41,100 bases of DNA, taken from assembly GCA_002438845.1 (NCBI GenBank), contig DJRG01000072.1, forward strand, positions 1,455 to 42,554, read 5' to 3'. A program made the position numbers and the translations under genes. Source of the stretch: Bacteroidales bacterium UBA6366 (GTDB taxonomy: Bacteria > Bacteroidota > Bacteroidia > Bacteroidales > UBA932). The notes beneath the pieces are model-generated. The model worked only from the letters and a program-made list of their open reading frames with translations, ran no database searches and was not told where the DNA came from. Positions 25,565 through 34,261 of the stretch are shown piece after piece (position 1 is the first letter of the stretch; the number at the start of each line of letters is the position of its first letter).

Positions 25565-28099
25565 TCAGAACCTGAATTCCAAGCCAAAATTGATCACAAA
25601 GCGGTTGTCGTGCGGAACTTTCACACCATCCTTGACTTCGTAGCGGTGAGTCATTCTCCAGAAGGCATCGATTCGCAGGAATCTGAATATGTTCGTGATG
25701 CCGACGCCCATCTCGACGTAAGGCCTGTTCAGTTTTCCCATCTTCTCCGGGAAAAGCATCACGGAGCCAAAACCCTCATCGCCGACTATTCCGTTGTTCT
25801 CCTTCCGGATCGTTCCGTAAGCCATCCTCAAGGACGCCACCTCCCTCCACTGCAATTTCTTCAGCAGCGGAATCTTTCCGAGAAAGAATCCCTTGAAGTT
25901 ATGCTCCCAAAACAAGGTGGTCCAAAGATCGGAAGCGAATTCATAGTAATCCATGCAGGCGAATGAATATCTTGAGAATGTGTACGTTCCGTTGCCCTCG
26001 TGAATCTTGAGCATCGGGTACGGCACCCGGCCCACGACAGTACCGGTGTTCAGGTCAAATTTGGAAAGCCCCAGCGGCGGGATCGGGAGGGTGTAGTGGA
26101 TTGACAACTCGGGGCGGAAGTAGGAATATTCATTTTTCCCGATCCCCTTTGTCGAACCGATGAAATCAAGTGTCACCACAGGGTACTTCGAGTACATGTA
26201 GTGCTTCTCGAACGTCCCTCTGGTGACTATCTCGTCCTTTGAGAAGCGAAGCTGCATGTGGGCCTGGTTGTACCCGACGGAATTGAAGGCCTTCCCGTCG
26301 GACGAGACCATCGGCACGAACATGTTCGAGAATATCCTGCGGCTTTCCAGCGCGACGATCATGTTGAAATTCTGGGACCACTCCTTCTGCCAGGAAAGGG
26401 CGTAGTCATTCACCATGCTCATTTTCTGGCTGTTGGCCTTTGCGAGAATCGAAGACATCAGGCTTCCGCTCCCGTAGACGGTCGGTCCCTTGCCAAGCTG
26501 CATCACATCGTGCTTGTAGGAAAGGGTCAGTTTGTCGGTAGGCTGGTTATTGAACATGAATTCGAGCGAACTGCCGCCCTTCCAAGTCTTGTCCTTGAAA
26601 CCATAGGCGGCATAGCCCATGACACGCACCTTGCGGCTCAGCTTCTTGGTCGTCCTGACCCCCAGCTGGACGCGGTCACCCTCCAGCTCATTGAAGCTGT
26701 AGACCGACGAGTACGGACCGAACCCTACATACTTGGTGTTCAGGAATCCGTTGACAATCATGTCCGCCAAGGCATAGACATCCTTGTAGAGCGGAACGTT
26801 CTTGATGGAGTCCACCATGTTGTAGATTCCCCGCTCCTTCTCGCTCAGCGGGTAAGGACGGACACTCTGCCAGTAGCTCTCGTCATTGTTGATGACATCC
26901 TTGCCCGCATGGACCTGGGCGTTGATGTCCTCCCTGTCGGCCTTGTAGGTGGTTGTAAAGTCCGGATTCGAGTAGTCTATCTGCCTGTTGCCCAAGAACG
27001 TGACAATCTTGGAGGAATCCCGTGTGGTGGGCGAGAAATCCACGTACATCCTGTCCTGCTTGTAGAACCAAGTGGAATCCGGAAGCCTACGGTTCTCCAC
27101 ATCGATGGTCATGTCACGGACCCAGTTCACGTTGGATCCTTTCTTGAGCCGCACGTGGATGTCACGCAGCGCATATTCCTCCGCATCGATGGACATCTCT
27201 CCGTCGAACGTCGGAGAGGAGATCCATTTGGACGGATGGAAACGGATCTTGTAGGTCTTGCGTCCCTCGATCTGAAGGCTGTCGACCAGATAGTAGTTGT
27301 AGTAGGTCATCCCGGACGAGGCCAGCGGTGACGGAATCTCGACCTGGAAGATGTTGATGAAATTGTCGTAGAAGTTGGTCTTCACATACATGTTGCCGGT
27401 GAACTGGGACAGTACAGGATTATTGTCCACTCCGGAGATTCTGGAGGCCTTGATGAGTTCCCTGTTTGACGGAGGATCCTTCCGATGATAGTACTTGGAG
27501 GACGTCTCGGAGATCAGCACAGGAAGATAAGGATGGCCGGACACGACTGACGTGTCCATATAGTCATAGATAAACCTGAAATCCTTAGGAAGGAAGCTGC
27601 TGATCATCGGACTTTCCGGGTTGGTTACATCAAGTTCCATCTTCGTGTAGACATCGCAGCTGTACCTTGGACGCTTTTCCGGGTTGTTCCGTCCCTTGGC
27701 CTCGTCGATCTTCCGGAGTATCGAGCGCATGTAGCGGTCATCCGGCTTCACCACGGCTGCGGCAAGTTCGTCGTGAACCGGTTTCAACCGAAATGTTATC
27801 TCATTGAAACTTCGCCTGTTGACCTTGACGAATTGCTCCTCGTAGCCGAGAATGGACGCCGACAGCACGCTCAGAGTGTCTCTGGTCTCCAGAGAGAAAT
27901 AGCCGTCCATGTCGGCCGAGACTCCGACGGTGGAGTTCCTGAAATATATTCCCGCAAAAGGAATCCCTTCCCCAGTCGACGCATCCACCACCCGTCCTTT
28001 CACCTTTGTGGCCTGGGCCGATGCGTCAGGCAGGAAAAAGGTCGTCAGGAGAATGGTTAATGATAGGATTCTGAATATGTGTCTAAAGTCGGATGTCAT
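25565..28099 (-). CDS. DUF5686-type outer-membrane protein with CarboxypepD-regulatory-like domain
   Basis: An 844-residue protein. After a signal peptide (LSLTILLTTFFLPDASAQ) comes a carboxypeptidase-regulatory-like domain (about residues 30-110: KVKGRVVDASTGEGIPFAGIYFRNSTVGVSADMDGYFSL). A long DUF5686-like region of beta strands follows, ending in a barrel that closes with NFGLEFRF. It is common and conserved in Bacteroidota, and its function is unresolved. It lacks the plug domain of a TonB receptor. The start at 28099 is chosen because the upstream ATG (28138) would overlap the DUF4783 gene. It follows that gene by 22 nt and precedes lnt by 22 nt, suggesting one cell-envelope transcript. 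Confidence 0.82.
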   Translation of the reverse strand: MTSDFRHIFRILSLTILLTTFFLPDASAQATKVKGRVVDASTGEGIPFAGIYFRNSTVGVSADMDGYFSLETRDTLSVLSASILGYEEQFVKVNRRSFNEITFRLKPVHDELAAAVVKPDDRYMRSILRKIDEAKGRNNPEKRPRYSCDVYTKMELDVTNPESPMISSFLPKDFRFIYDYMDTSVVSGHPYLPVLISETSSKYYHRKDPPSNRELIKASRISGVDNNPVLSQFTGNMYVKTNFYDNFINIFQVEIPSPLASSGMTYYNYYLVDSLQIEGRKTYKIRFHPSKWISSPTFDGEMSIDAEEYALRDIHVRLKKGSNVNWVRDMTIDVENRRLPDSTWFYKQDRMYVDFSPTTRDSSKIVTFLGNRQIDYSNPDFTTTYKADREDINAQVHAGKDVINNDESYWQSVRPYPLSEKERGIYNMVDSIKNVPLYKDVYALADMIVNGFLNTKYVGFGPYSSVYSFNELEGDRVQLGVRTTKKLSRKVRVMGYAAYGFKDKTWKGGSSLEFMFNNQPTDKLTLSYKHDVMQLGKGPTVYGSGSLMSSILAKANSQKMSMVNDYALSWQKEWSQNFNMIVALESRRIFSNMFVPMVSSDGKAFNSVGYNQAHMQLRFSKDEIVTRGTFEKHYMYSKYPVVTLDFIGSTKGIGKNEYSYFRPELSIHYTLPIPPLGLSKFDLNTGTVVGRVPYPMLKIHEGNGTYTFSRYSFACMDYYEFASDLWTTLFWEHNFKGFFLGKIPLLKKLQWREVASLRMAYGTIRKENNGIVGDEGFGSVMLFPEKMGKLNRPYVEMGVGITNIFRFLRIDAFWRMTHRYEVKDGVKVPHDNRFVINFGLEFRF

Positions 28100-28121
28100 G
28101 GTTTGGTCTGAATGGCCGAGG

Positions 28122-28526
28122 TCACCGGATCCTGTCAATCTTCAACTGCTGGATCTTGTACCGGTCACCGCAGTTGCTGACAAAGATCGTGACTTCGAAA
28201 ACTTCACCGCCGGCGTTCAGGAAGCCCAAGGCGTATTTAGAGTTGGAACGTGAGGCCGTGTGCCTTATCTCGAACGAACGTGGCGTGTGATTGTCAAAGA
28301 AAGCCTTCAGGATCTGCTTCGCCTGATTCTTGCTGGAATCGTTCGTCGTGGACATTATCGTGATCTCAAGGTTGTCGTCAAACCAGACGGACAACCTTTC
28401 AGCGTCCCCACGGCCAAGATACTTCGCTATCGGCACGAAAACATCGTAACTGTCAGCGGCGGCGTTGCCGTTGACACAGAACAGCAGCATGGAAATCGCG
28501 GCGAATATCCTTGCAAAAGCTTTCAT
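28122..28526 (-). CDS. DUF4783-type small exported protein
   Basis: A 134-residue protein with a signal peptide (MKAFARIFAAISMLLFCVNGNAAA) and an NTF2-like alpha-beta body: VFVPIAKYLGRGDAERLSVWFDDNLEITI, then KNQAKQILKAFFDNHTPRSFEIRHTASR, then KYALGFLNAGGEVFEVTIFVS. This pattern matches DUF4783, a family restricted largely to Bacteroidota and of unknown function. The open frame reaches 28589, but only the ATG at 28526 starts a signal peptide. It is divergent from rlmH and first in a run with the DUF5686 gene and lnt. Confidence 0.82.
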   Translation of the reverse strand: MKAFARIFAAISMLLFCVNGNAAADSYDVFVPIAKYLGRGDAERLSVWFDDNLEITIMSTTNDSSKNQAKQILKAFFDNHTPRSFEIRHTASRSNSKYALGFLNAGGEVFEVTIFVSNCGDRYKIQQLKIDRIR

Positions 28527-28577
28527 GACAAAAGGTTTTCTTTTACAAATTCCGAGCCACTTTTCCGGAAAGTTGTG

Positions 28578-28608
28578 TTGAAAAATCAAGATAGCTTTGC
28601 TATTTTTG
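28578..28608 (+). promoter_or_regulatory. Promoter of rlmH with an embedded dyad
   Basis: TTG (28578-28580), 20-nt spacer, TATTTTTG (28601-28608). A second TAnnTTTG word, TAGCTTTG, lies at 28592-28599. The 13-bp dyad ATAGCTTTGCTAT (28591-28603) overlaps both and could be an operator. Confidence 0.6.
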
Positions 28609-28635
28609 CATCAGCGCTTTGAAGTTGCGATCGCC

Positions 28636-29109
28636 ATGAAAATCATCTTGCTGACAGTCGGAAAGACCGACATTGGTTGGGTTCGGGAAGGTCTGGAGAC
28701 ATATTCATCCAGACTGTCACATTACGTGCCGTTCAGCGTCACGGAGATCCCCGAGCTGAAAAACACGTCCGCTCTCTCCAAGGCCCAGATCAAGGACAAG
28801 GAAGGAGAACTGATACTCAAGAATATAAAGCCGTCCGACCGGGTGATTCTGCTGGACGAGCGTGGGAAAGAGTACCGTTCCGTCGAGTTTGCCGGCGAGA
28901 TCCAGAGGATGACCCTTGGCGGTGGCAAAGATATTGTATTCGTGATCGGCGGCGCCTACGGCTTCTCCGAAGCTGTCTATGCCAGATGCGACGGAAAGAT
29001 GTCTCTCTCCAGGATGACATTCTCGCACCAAATGGTCAGGGCAATATTCACCGAGCAGCTTTACAGGGCTTTCACGATAATCAGAGGGGAACCTTACCAT
29101 CACGAATGA
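28636..29109 (+). CDS. rlmH: 23S rRNA (pseudouridine1915-N3)-methyltransferase
   Basis: A 157-residue SPOUT-class methyltransferase that modifies pseudouridine 1915 in helix 69 of 23S rRNA on assembled ribosomes. The N-terminus MKIILLTVGKTDIGWVREGLETYSSRL and the C-terminal knot (IVFVIGGAYGFSEAVYARCDGKMSLSRMTFSHQMVRAIFTEQLYRAFTIIRGEPYHHE) are nearly diagnostic. The start at 28636 gives the exact family length; the open frame reaches 28597 without support. Its TGA overlaps the ATG of the sensor kinase gene, so the two are translationally coupled. Confidence 0.97.
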   Translation: MKIILLTVGKTDIGWVREGLETYSSRLSHYVPFSVTEIPELKNTSALSKAQIKDKEGELILKNIKPSDRVILLDERGKEYRSVEFAGEIQRMTLGGGKDIVFVIGGAYGFSEAVYARCDGKMSLSRMTFSHQMVRAIFTEQLYRAFTIIRGEPYHHE

Positions 29110-32100
29110 GCATCAGAAGGTTTGGCATAAAAAACTGTCTGGCAGGAGGATTTCTGGCGTTTGCCGTCATTCTTCTGGCGTTCTCGCTGTCTGTGAGCAA
29201 ACTTCCGGGCAACACTGAGAGAGAGGCCGCCAAGGTCAGCAGGAACGTCTCGGGAAGGATGCACCTTCTTGATGAATATATCAGTTCAGCCCTCACGGCG
29301 GACCACCGCGTCTGGGCCGGCCACAACGACGTGCCTTCCGACATGGTCATCTACAGATACATCGACGACACCCTTCAATCGTGGAGCAACCAGTTCCCGG
29401 TCCGGAACGACGACATCGCCCCGAGGATCGTGTTCCCCCGTCTGTCCAAACCGAGGGAGAGCATCTACTCCCCTCTCGCCGAGGTCACCCCGGAGGTTTC
29501 GTTCGTCAGTTACGGGCAGAAATGGTACCTGGTGAAGTCAGAGGACTTGGGACGCAGAAAGGTAATCGCCGGGCTTGAGATCGTCGATTCGATGTCCGAC
29601 GAGAGTCCGAACGGTGTGAACAGAAAACTGGGGCTGGGACGGAACTACACCATTGTCCCGTTGTCCGAAAGCAGCGGATCGGCGGCCATCCTCGACGGCA
29701 TGCCAGTGTTCAAGATCGTGGCGAACTCCGTCACCGGACAATCCGCGGCGACACATTCCACGATGATCTGGTTCGCCATCGCCTGCTTCATCATCGCGTC
29801 ACTTCTGCATCTTGCCGAGAAGAAAAGCCTGAAAAGGCTCATGCTCGTCCTGGCCGGCCTGTTCGCGGTGATCTCAGCGACATACTTCTGGGGAGAGAAC
29901 ATGAAAAACAGCTTCAAGCTCTTCTCCCCGACAGTCTATGCCGACGGCCAGCTGTTCAATTCGCTGGGGGCGGTGCTGATAGTGTCCCTGCTCATCGTCC
30001 TCAGCGTCTGCTGCACCTTCGTGACAAGAAACGACATATTCAGAAGGATCCTCAGGACAAGGCACCGCAAGCGGACTTTGGGGCTGTACGCCGTCTGCAT
30101 ATTCCTACTCATCGCCGGCGTTTTATTCTTCGTCCATGTGACTTTCAGGAGCGTCATCCTGAACTCAAACATCTCGCTTGAGCTCTACCGCCTGAACGAC
30201 CTCAACATATTCAGTTTTCTGGTCTACCTGACCTTGATCAGCCTGCTGATGACCATCCCGCTCCTGACGCAGATGCTCATGCCGGCGCTGAAACACCTGA
30301 CAGGCCTCAGGCACGACCTGTTCTCAGCCGGAGGCAGGACAGCGACAGCCATAGTCTTCGCCGCCTACATGGTGATCATGGCCGGCACGCTCGGGTTCCG
30401 GAAGGAGCAGAACAGGATCAACGTATGGGCCAACAGACTGTCCATCGAAAGGGACATCAGCCTTGAGCTCGAGCTGCGAAGGGCCGAGGACAAGATCGCC
30501 TCCGACCAGCTTATCTCCACCCTGTCAGCCATTCCCAAAAGCAACGGCACCATCCTCAACAGGATTATCGAAAGCTACATGCCGAGGGCCTCGCAGGATT
30601 ATGACATCACGGTGGAACTGTTCCCGGAGAAAGAAAAGGACAAAGGGGTCATCGCCTACTTCACCGAGATGGTCACCAGAGGCATCCCGATCGCCGAGGA
30701 TTCCCACTTCCGGTACATGAGGGACGCCGGAGGTCACAGCCTGTACGCCGGCAGCTTCGCCTACTACAACTACGGCAGCGGGGTGACAATGATGCTGATG
30801 CGGGTGTCCCCGAAGTCAAACCGCGAGAACAAGGGCTACGCCCAACTGCTTGGATACTCGGCTCCGGGAGACGTTCTGATCCCGTCAAGGTACTCGTACG
30901 CCAAGTACTCCGGCAAGAGCCTGACATCCTACAAAGGCAACTACTCCTACCCGACAATCGTGGACGAGGAGCTCGAGGAAGAGATCCACGAAGCCGTCGA
31001 CGGAGTCGTACGGAAGAACGGATACACACATTTTGTCAACAGCGTCTCCGACGAGGATCTTGTCATCGTCTCAAGGCCAAAGACAGAGAATTTCACCTAC
31101 TTTGTGGCGTTCCTGTTCCTGACCTTGATCTTCTACTTCTGCCTGACCCTTTTGACCCTGACACGGATTCATCCGAGGCACCGCGAAAGCAACTACTACA
31201 AGTCCAGGATCAACGCCGCGATGCTCATGGCGCTGATCATGACACTCATCGCCCTGGCAAGCGTCAGCGTGCTCTTCGTCTACAGAAGAAACAACGCGAA
31301 CCTGAAATCCTCGATGGCCGACAAGGTCAACTCCCTACAGACACTTCTTCAGGCCAGGTGCCGCTACGTCGTGGATTTCACGGACTTCAGCGCGCAGGAA
31401 GCATCGATGATTCTGGAGGACATCAGCAACACGATGAAGTCCGACATCACTCTCTACACCATAGGCGGCAAGGAGTTCCGTTCCACCACCCCGGAAGTGT
31501 TTGACCTGATGCTCCTCGGTTCCAGAATGAATCCTGACGCGTTCGAGAGCATCATCTATAAGAACAAAAGGTACTACATCGGCAAGGAAGACATCGGCCC
31601 CAAGCGGACATACTTCCTCTACGCCCCGGTGTTCAACGGGCAGGGCAGGATGATCGCCATCATGTGTTCCCCATTCACCGACGAGAGTTTTGATTTCAAA
31701 TCAGAAGCTGTGCTCCACTCAATCTCGATTGTGACCGTGTTCATGATCCTGTTACTTCTGGCGAGATTCATCACGGCCAAGGCGGTCGACAAGATGTTCA
31801 AGCCTCTCTCCGAAATGGGCCGGAAGATGAACGAGGCGAGTATCAACAATCTTGAATATATCGTCTACGAGCGCGATGACGAAGTCTCACGCCTTGTCCG
31901 GGCCTACAACCTGATGGTTCATGACCTGTACAACTCCACCAGGAAACTGACTCAGGCCGAGAGGGACAAGGCCTGGGCGACCATGGCGCGGCAGGTGGCG
32001 CATGAGATAAAGAACCCTCTGACCCCTATCAAGCTCCAGATCCAAAGGCTGATCAGAATGAAGAAAAACGGTAATCCGGCCTGGGCGGAGAGATTCGACG

Positions 32101-32666
32101 AGATCTCCGAGGAGGTCCTCAAGCAGATTGACCTGCTCGCCGACACCGCCAACGAGTTCTCAACATTCGCCAAACTCTACACGGAAGAGCCGGTCGAGAT
32201 TAATCTGGACAAACTTCTGAAGGAGGAGATCGACTTGTTCGACAGCAGGGACAACATCAAGTTCTCTTACATGGGACTGGAGAACGCCACCGTCACCGGC
32301 CCGAAACCTCAACTTACCCGTGTGTTCGTCAATCTGATCAACAATGCGGTGCAGGCGATAGAGAATGCTCAGACGGAGGCGGTCGACAAAGGGAAGGAGC
32401 CGTTCCAGGGGAAAATCGTGGTTTCTTTGCGCCGGTCCTCAAAAGAAGGGTTCTACGACATTGTGTTCGAGGACAACGGTCCGGGAGTCAGCGACGAGAA
32501 CCGTTCAAGGCTTTTCACTCCAAACTTCACGACAAAGAGCAACGGAACAGGTCTTGGGTTGTCGATCTGCAGGAATATTCTTGAGAAATGCAACGGTGAG
32601 ATCTCCTACTCCAAGTCATTCCTGCTCAAGGGCGCATGCTTCACGGTAAGGTTTCCGCACCAATAA
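29106..32666 (+). CDS. Very large multi-pass NtrY-like sensor histidine kinase
   Basis: A 1186-residue inner-membrane kinase starting MSIRRFGIKNCLAGG at 29106. Further upstream the frame only shadows rlmH. The first helix (about 10-30) is followed by an extracytoplasmic domain to about 215. A cluster of some six helices (about 219-430) comes next, then a second extracytoplasmic domain (430-660), two helices (662-683, 701-726), a third sensor domain (to about 865), a last helix and a HAMP linker. The kinase core has the phospho-accepting H966 in VAHEIKNPLTPIKLQ, the N box VNLINNAVQAIE, G1 DNGPGVS (about 1123-1129) and G2 TGLGLSIC. The HEIKNPLTPI box is typical of NtrY. No response regulator gene is in the window. 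Signal and output are unknown. Confidence 0.88.
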   Translation: MSIRRFGIKNCLAGGFLAFAVILLAFSLSVSKLPGNTEREAAKVSRNVSGRMHLLDEYISSALTADHRVWAGHNDVPSDMVIYRYIDDTLQSWSNQFPVRNDDIAPRIVFPRLSKPRESIYSPLAEVTPEVSFVSYGQKWYLVKSEDLGRRKVIAGLEIVDSMSDESPNGVNRKLGLGRNYTIVPLSESSGSAAILDGMPVFKIVANSVTGQSAATHSTMIWFAIACFIIASLLHLAEKKSLKRLMLVLAGLFAVISATYFWGENMKNSFKLFSPTVYADGQLFNSLGAVLIVSLLIVLSVCCTFVTRNDIFRRILRTRHRKRTLGLYAVCIFLLIAGVLFFVHVTFRSVILNSNISLELYRLNDLNIFSFLVYLTLISLLMTIPLLTQMLMPALKHLTGLRHDLFSAGGRTATAIVFAAYMVIMAGTLGFRKEQNRINVWANRLSIERDISLELELRRAEDKIASDQLISTLSAIPKSNGTILNRIIESYMPRASQDYDITVELFPEKEKDKGVIAYFTEMVTRGIPIAEDSHFRYMRDAGGHSLYAGSFAYYNYGSGVTMMLMRVSPKSNRENKGYAQLLGYSAPGDVLIPSRYSYAKYSGKSLTSYKGNYSYPTIVDEELEEEIHEAVDGVVRKNGYTHFVNSVSDEDLVIVSRPKTENFTYFVAFLFLTLIFYFCLTLLTLTRIHPRHRESNYYKSRINAAMLMALIMTLIALASVSVLFVYRRNNANLKSSMADKVNSLQTLLQARCRYVVDFTDFSAQEASMILEDISNTMKSDITLYTIGGKEFRSTTPEVFDLMLLGSRMNPDAFESIIYKNKRYYIGKEDIGPKRTYFLYAPVFNGQGRMIAIMCSPFTDESFDFKSEAVLHSISIVTVFMILLLLARFITAKAVDKMFKPLSEMGRKMNEASINNLEYIVYERDDEVSRLVRAYNLMVHDLYNSTRKLTQAERDKAWATMARQVAHEIKNPLTPIKLQIQRLIRMKKNGNPAWAERFDEISEEVLKQIDLLADTANEFSTFAKLYTEEPVEINLDKLLKEEIDLFDSRDNIKFSYMGLENATVTGPKPQLTRVFVNLINNAVQAIENAQTEAVDKGKEPFQGKIVVSLRRSSKEGFYDIVFEDNGPGVSDENRSRLFTPNFTTKSNGTGLGLSICRNILEKCNGEISYSKSFLLKGACFTVRFPHQ

Positions 32667-32670
32667 GCGC

Positions 32671-33258
32671 TTACAGAATCAGCATCAAGGCGCAGATGAC
32701 AAGCGCCGCGGCAAGAATCACATCGACGACACGGCCATACCTTTCCGTCAGGCTGTTCAGCGCGGATCCGGCCACCAACCAGACCAGATTGGCGACTGGA
32801 CCTGCCAAAACAAGAAGAAGTCCAACCTTGGCAAGTTCAATAAGGGAACTTGAATATGGCAGCACGAATGTCCCCAGAGCGGTCAGACAGAACATCCAGA
32901 CCTTGGCGTTGGTGATTTCGATCACGATTCCAGTCCCGACCGAGCAGGATTTGGCCATGTCTTCCTTTGACTGGCCGGACTTGACCACAATCATGATCGC
33001 CAGACAGACCATGTAGAGCGCTCCGGCATAAGAGAGCCACTTGACATAAGGGCCAAGAACATCCCCAAGAAAATGCGTGAGGAGAACCAACGACGTGTCT
33101 ATGATCAGAAAGCCAATCACAAAGCCCCACCAAACCTTCATCGCGTTCCTGCGGCCGAAATGGATGCCGGAATGGAAAGCGCACAGATTGGACGGACCTG
33201 GCGTGTAGCCAAGCGCAAGGATGTAAAGAAGCAATGATGGCAGCATGTGTGACGGCAT
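32671..33258 (-). CDS. LysE/RhtB-family exporter
   Basis: A 195-residue inner-membrane protein with six hydrophobic segments. It starts MLPSLLLYILALGYTPGPSNL, the conserved family turn (PGPxN). Members export amino acids such as lysine, threonine or homoserine; this substrate cannot be deduced. FGRRNAMKVWWGFVIGF and TNAKVWMFCLTALGTFVLP match the middle helices, including the helix 4 (N)AKxW motif. Two ATGs four codons apart are possible. The gene converges on the kinase gene with only 4 nt between stop codons and no terminator, so antisense read-through is possible. Confidence 0.85.
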   Translation of the reverse strand: MPSHMLPSLLLYILALGYTPGPSNLCAFHSGIHFGRRNAMKVWWGFVIGFLIIDTSLVLLTHFLGDVLGPYVKWLSYAGALYMVCLAIMIVVKSGQSKEDMAKSCSVGTGIVIEITNAKVWMFCLTALGTFVLPYSSSLIELAKVGLLLVLAGPVANLVWLVAGSALNSLTERYGRVVDVILAAALVICALMLIL

Positions 33259-33312
33259 AATCGAATAAACCTCTTACGAAATTAATCAGAATATTCAAAT
33301 TCTCCAAATAAC

Positions 33313-33348
33313 GCAAAAGAGGCCCGCCGCGATGACGAGCCTCTTTTG
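33313..33348 (-). terminator. Terminator of the yceD-rpmF-tRNA transcript
   Basis: Minus-strand hairpin AAAAGAGGC / GCCTCTTTT directly behind the tRNA 3' end, with a T-rich right arm. It is nearly symmetric, so it could stop transcription from either side. Confidence 0.75.
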
Positions 33349-33420
33349 TAGTCCCAATAGGAATCGAACCTATATTTAAGGTTTAGGAAACCTCCGTTCT
33401 ATCCGTTGAACTATGGGACC
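33349..33420 (-). tRNA. tRNA-Arg (anticodon CCT)
   Basis: A 72-nt cloverleaf is visible by eye. The acceptor stem is GGTCCCA/TGGGACT with discriminator A, and the D-arm is GTTC...GAAC. The anticodon stem GAGGT/ACCTT closes the loop TTCCTAA, so the anticodon is CCT and it reads AGG. The T-arm is ATAGG-TTCGATT-CCTAT. The 3' CCA is not encoded. It follows rpmF by 22 nt and precedes a terminator, so it is probably processed from the rpmF mRNA. Confidence 0.93.
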
Positions 33421-33442
33421 ATTAGTTTTCTACGGAAGAGGA

Positions 33443-33625
33443 CTACTCCGCGCTCTTCTCGATGATCTGACGTCCTCTGTAGTAACCGCACTCTGGGCAA
33501 ATGTGATGATACATCACTGTTGCGCCACAGTTAGGGCAGGTAGCGAGAGTAGGAACCGGAGCGAAGTCATGGGTCCTTCTCTTGTCTCTTCTCTGCTTTG
33601 AGACTTTGTGTTTCGGATGTGCCAT
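33443..33625 (-). CDS. rpmF: Ribosomal protein bL32, zinc-binding form
   Basis: A 60-residue large-subunit ribosomal protein. It begins MAHPKHKVSKQRRDKRRTHD, and the zinc ribbon keeps all four ligands, C30-P-N-C33 and C43-P-E-C46. A zinc-free paralogue could exist elsewhere, but this is the canonical form. It lies 20 nt after the yceD-like gene, the widespread arrangement, but the usual next genes (plsX/fabH) are missing; a tRNA follows instead. Confidence 0.97.
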   Translation of the reverse strand: MAHPKHKVSKQRRDKRRTHDFAPVPTLATCPNCGATVMYHHICPECGYYRGRQIIEKSAE

Positions 33626-33645
33626 AGTTAAATATTCTTAAATTA

Positions 33646-34185
33646 TTATTTCACTTTTTCCAAAAGATCCTTCAATGACGCAAACGGCATCGAAGCATCC
33701 TTTCCTTGGAAATCACGCTCCTGATCGTCTTCAGAACTCAGATATTTCACAGCCTCCGGGTCGCACTCCCCATCTGGATGAACCCTCTGGACCGGCAGAG
33801 ACAGGCATACATAATCATACACTGTCTGGGCGAGGTCGAATTCGGCGTCCGATTCCGGCAGCCAGACAATCTCCCTCTCTCCTTCCGGAGCATCACTGCT
33901 GTCAGCCGGTTCCTGACCGAACTTGACGCTGAGCCGGAATCCCGTCTCGACAGGAAGTCTCAAATCCTCAAGACATCTGTCACATGCCACCGTCACATCG
34001 CCTTCAATCTCACAATCAATCCCGATGAAACGCCCGGATTTCTCCGCAAAGGCCTCAACCTCAAGATCCGCGTCAAGAATCTCTGAATTCTCAAAACTCT
34101 CAAAGAACTCCTTCCCAACCCTCCAACGAAACTCAGTCCGTCCTTGGGTCAATCCATTTATTGGAACTATAAAATCATCTTTCAT
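33646..34185 (-). CDS. yceD: YceD/DUF177-family protein linked to rRNA and bL32
   Basis: A 179-residue protein of the DUF177 (YceD) family, always found before rpmF and implicated in large-subunit rRNA accumulation. The core GDVTVACDRCLEDLRLPVETGFRLSVKF holds the conserved CxRC pair, and the later EIVWLPESDAEFDLAQTVYDYVCLSLPVQRVHPDGEC block is typical for Bacteroidota. Its promoter lies about 26 nt upstream. It forms one transcript with rpmF and the tRNA. Confidence 0.92.
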   Translation of the reverse strand: MKDDFIVPINGLTQGRTEFRWRVGKEFFESFENSEILDADLEVEAFAEKSGRFIGIDCEIEGDVTVACDRCLEDLRLPVETGFRLSVKFGQEPADSSDAPEGEREIVWLPESDAEFDLAQTVYDYVCLSLPVQRVHPDGECDPEAVKYLSSEDDQERDFQGKDASMPFASLKDLLEKVK

Positions 34186-34210
34186 GATCCGATAGACAGA
34201 TTAAGGGTTG

Positions 34211-34218
34211 CAAAGGTA
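34211..34218 (-). promoter_or_regulatory. -7 element of the yceD-rpmF-tRNA operon
   Basis: TACCTTTG on the minus strand, ending 26 nt before the ATG at 34185. A T-rich segment about 19 nt upstream may serve as -33 element. Confidence 0.65.
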
Positions 34219-34261
34219 TAAAAAATTTTCCGAATATAAAATCTTTTCGCGAATAGTTTGC

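Noticed and set aside
26258..27331. A 357-codon plus-strand frame opposite the DUF5686 gene
   Set aside because: Antisense shadow with Val/Arg/His-rich composition. The minus-strand protein has a signal peptide and a continuous domain layout.
28677..29105. An in-frame N-terminal extension of the sensor kinase by 143 residues
   Set aside because: It is an out-of-frame reading of rlmH with an Arg-rich composition. The ATG at 29106 overlaps the rlmH stop and starts a typical membrane helix.
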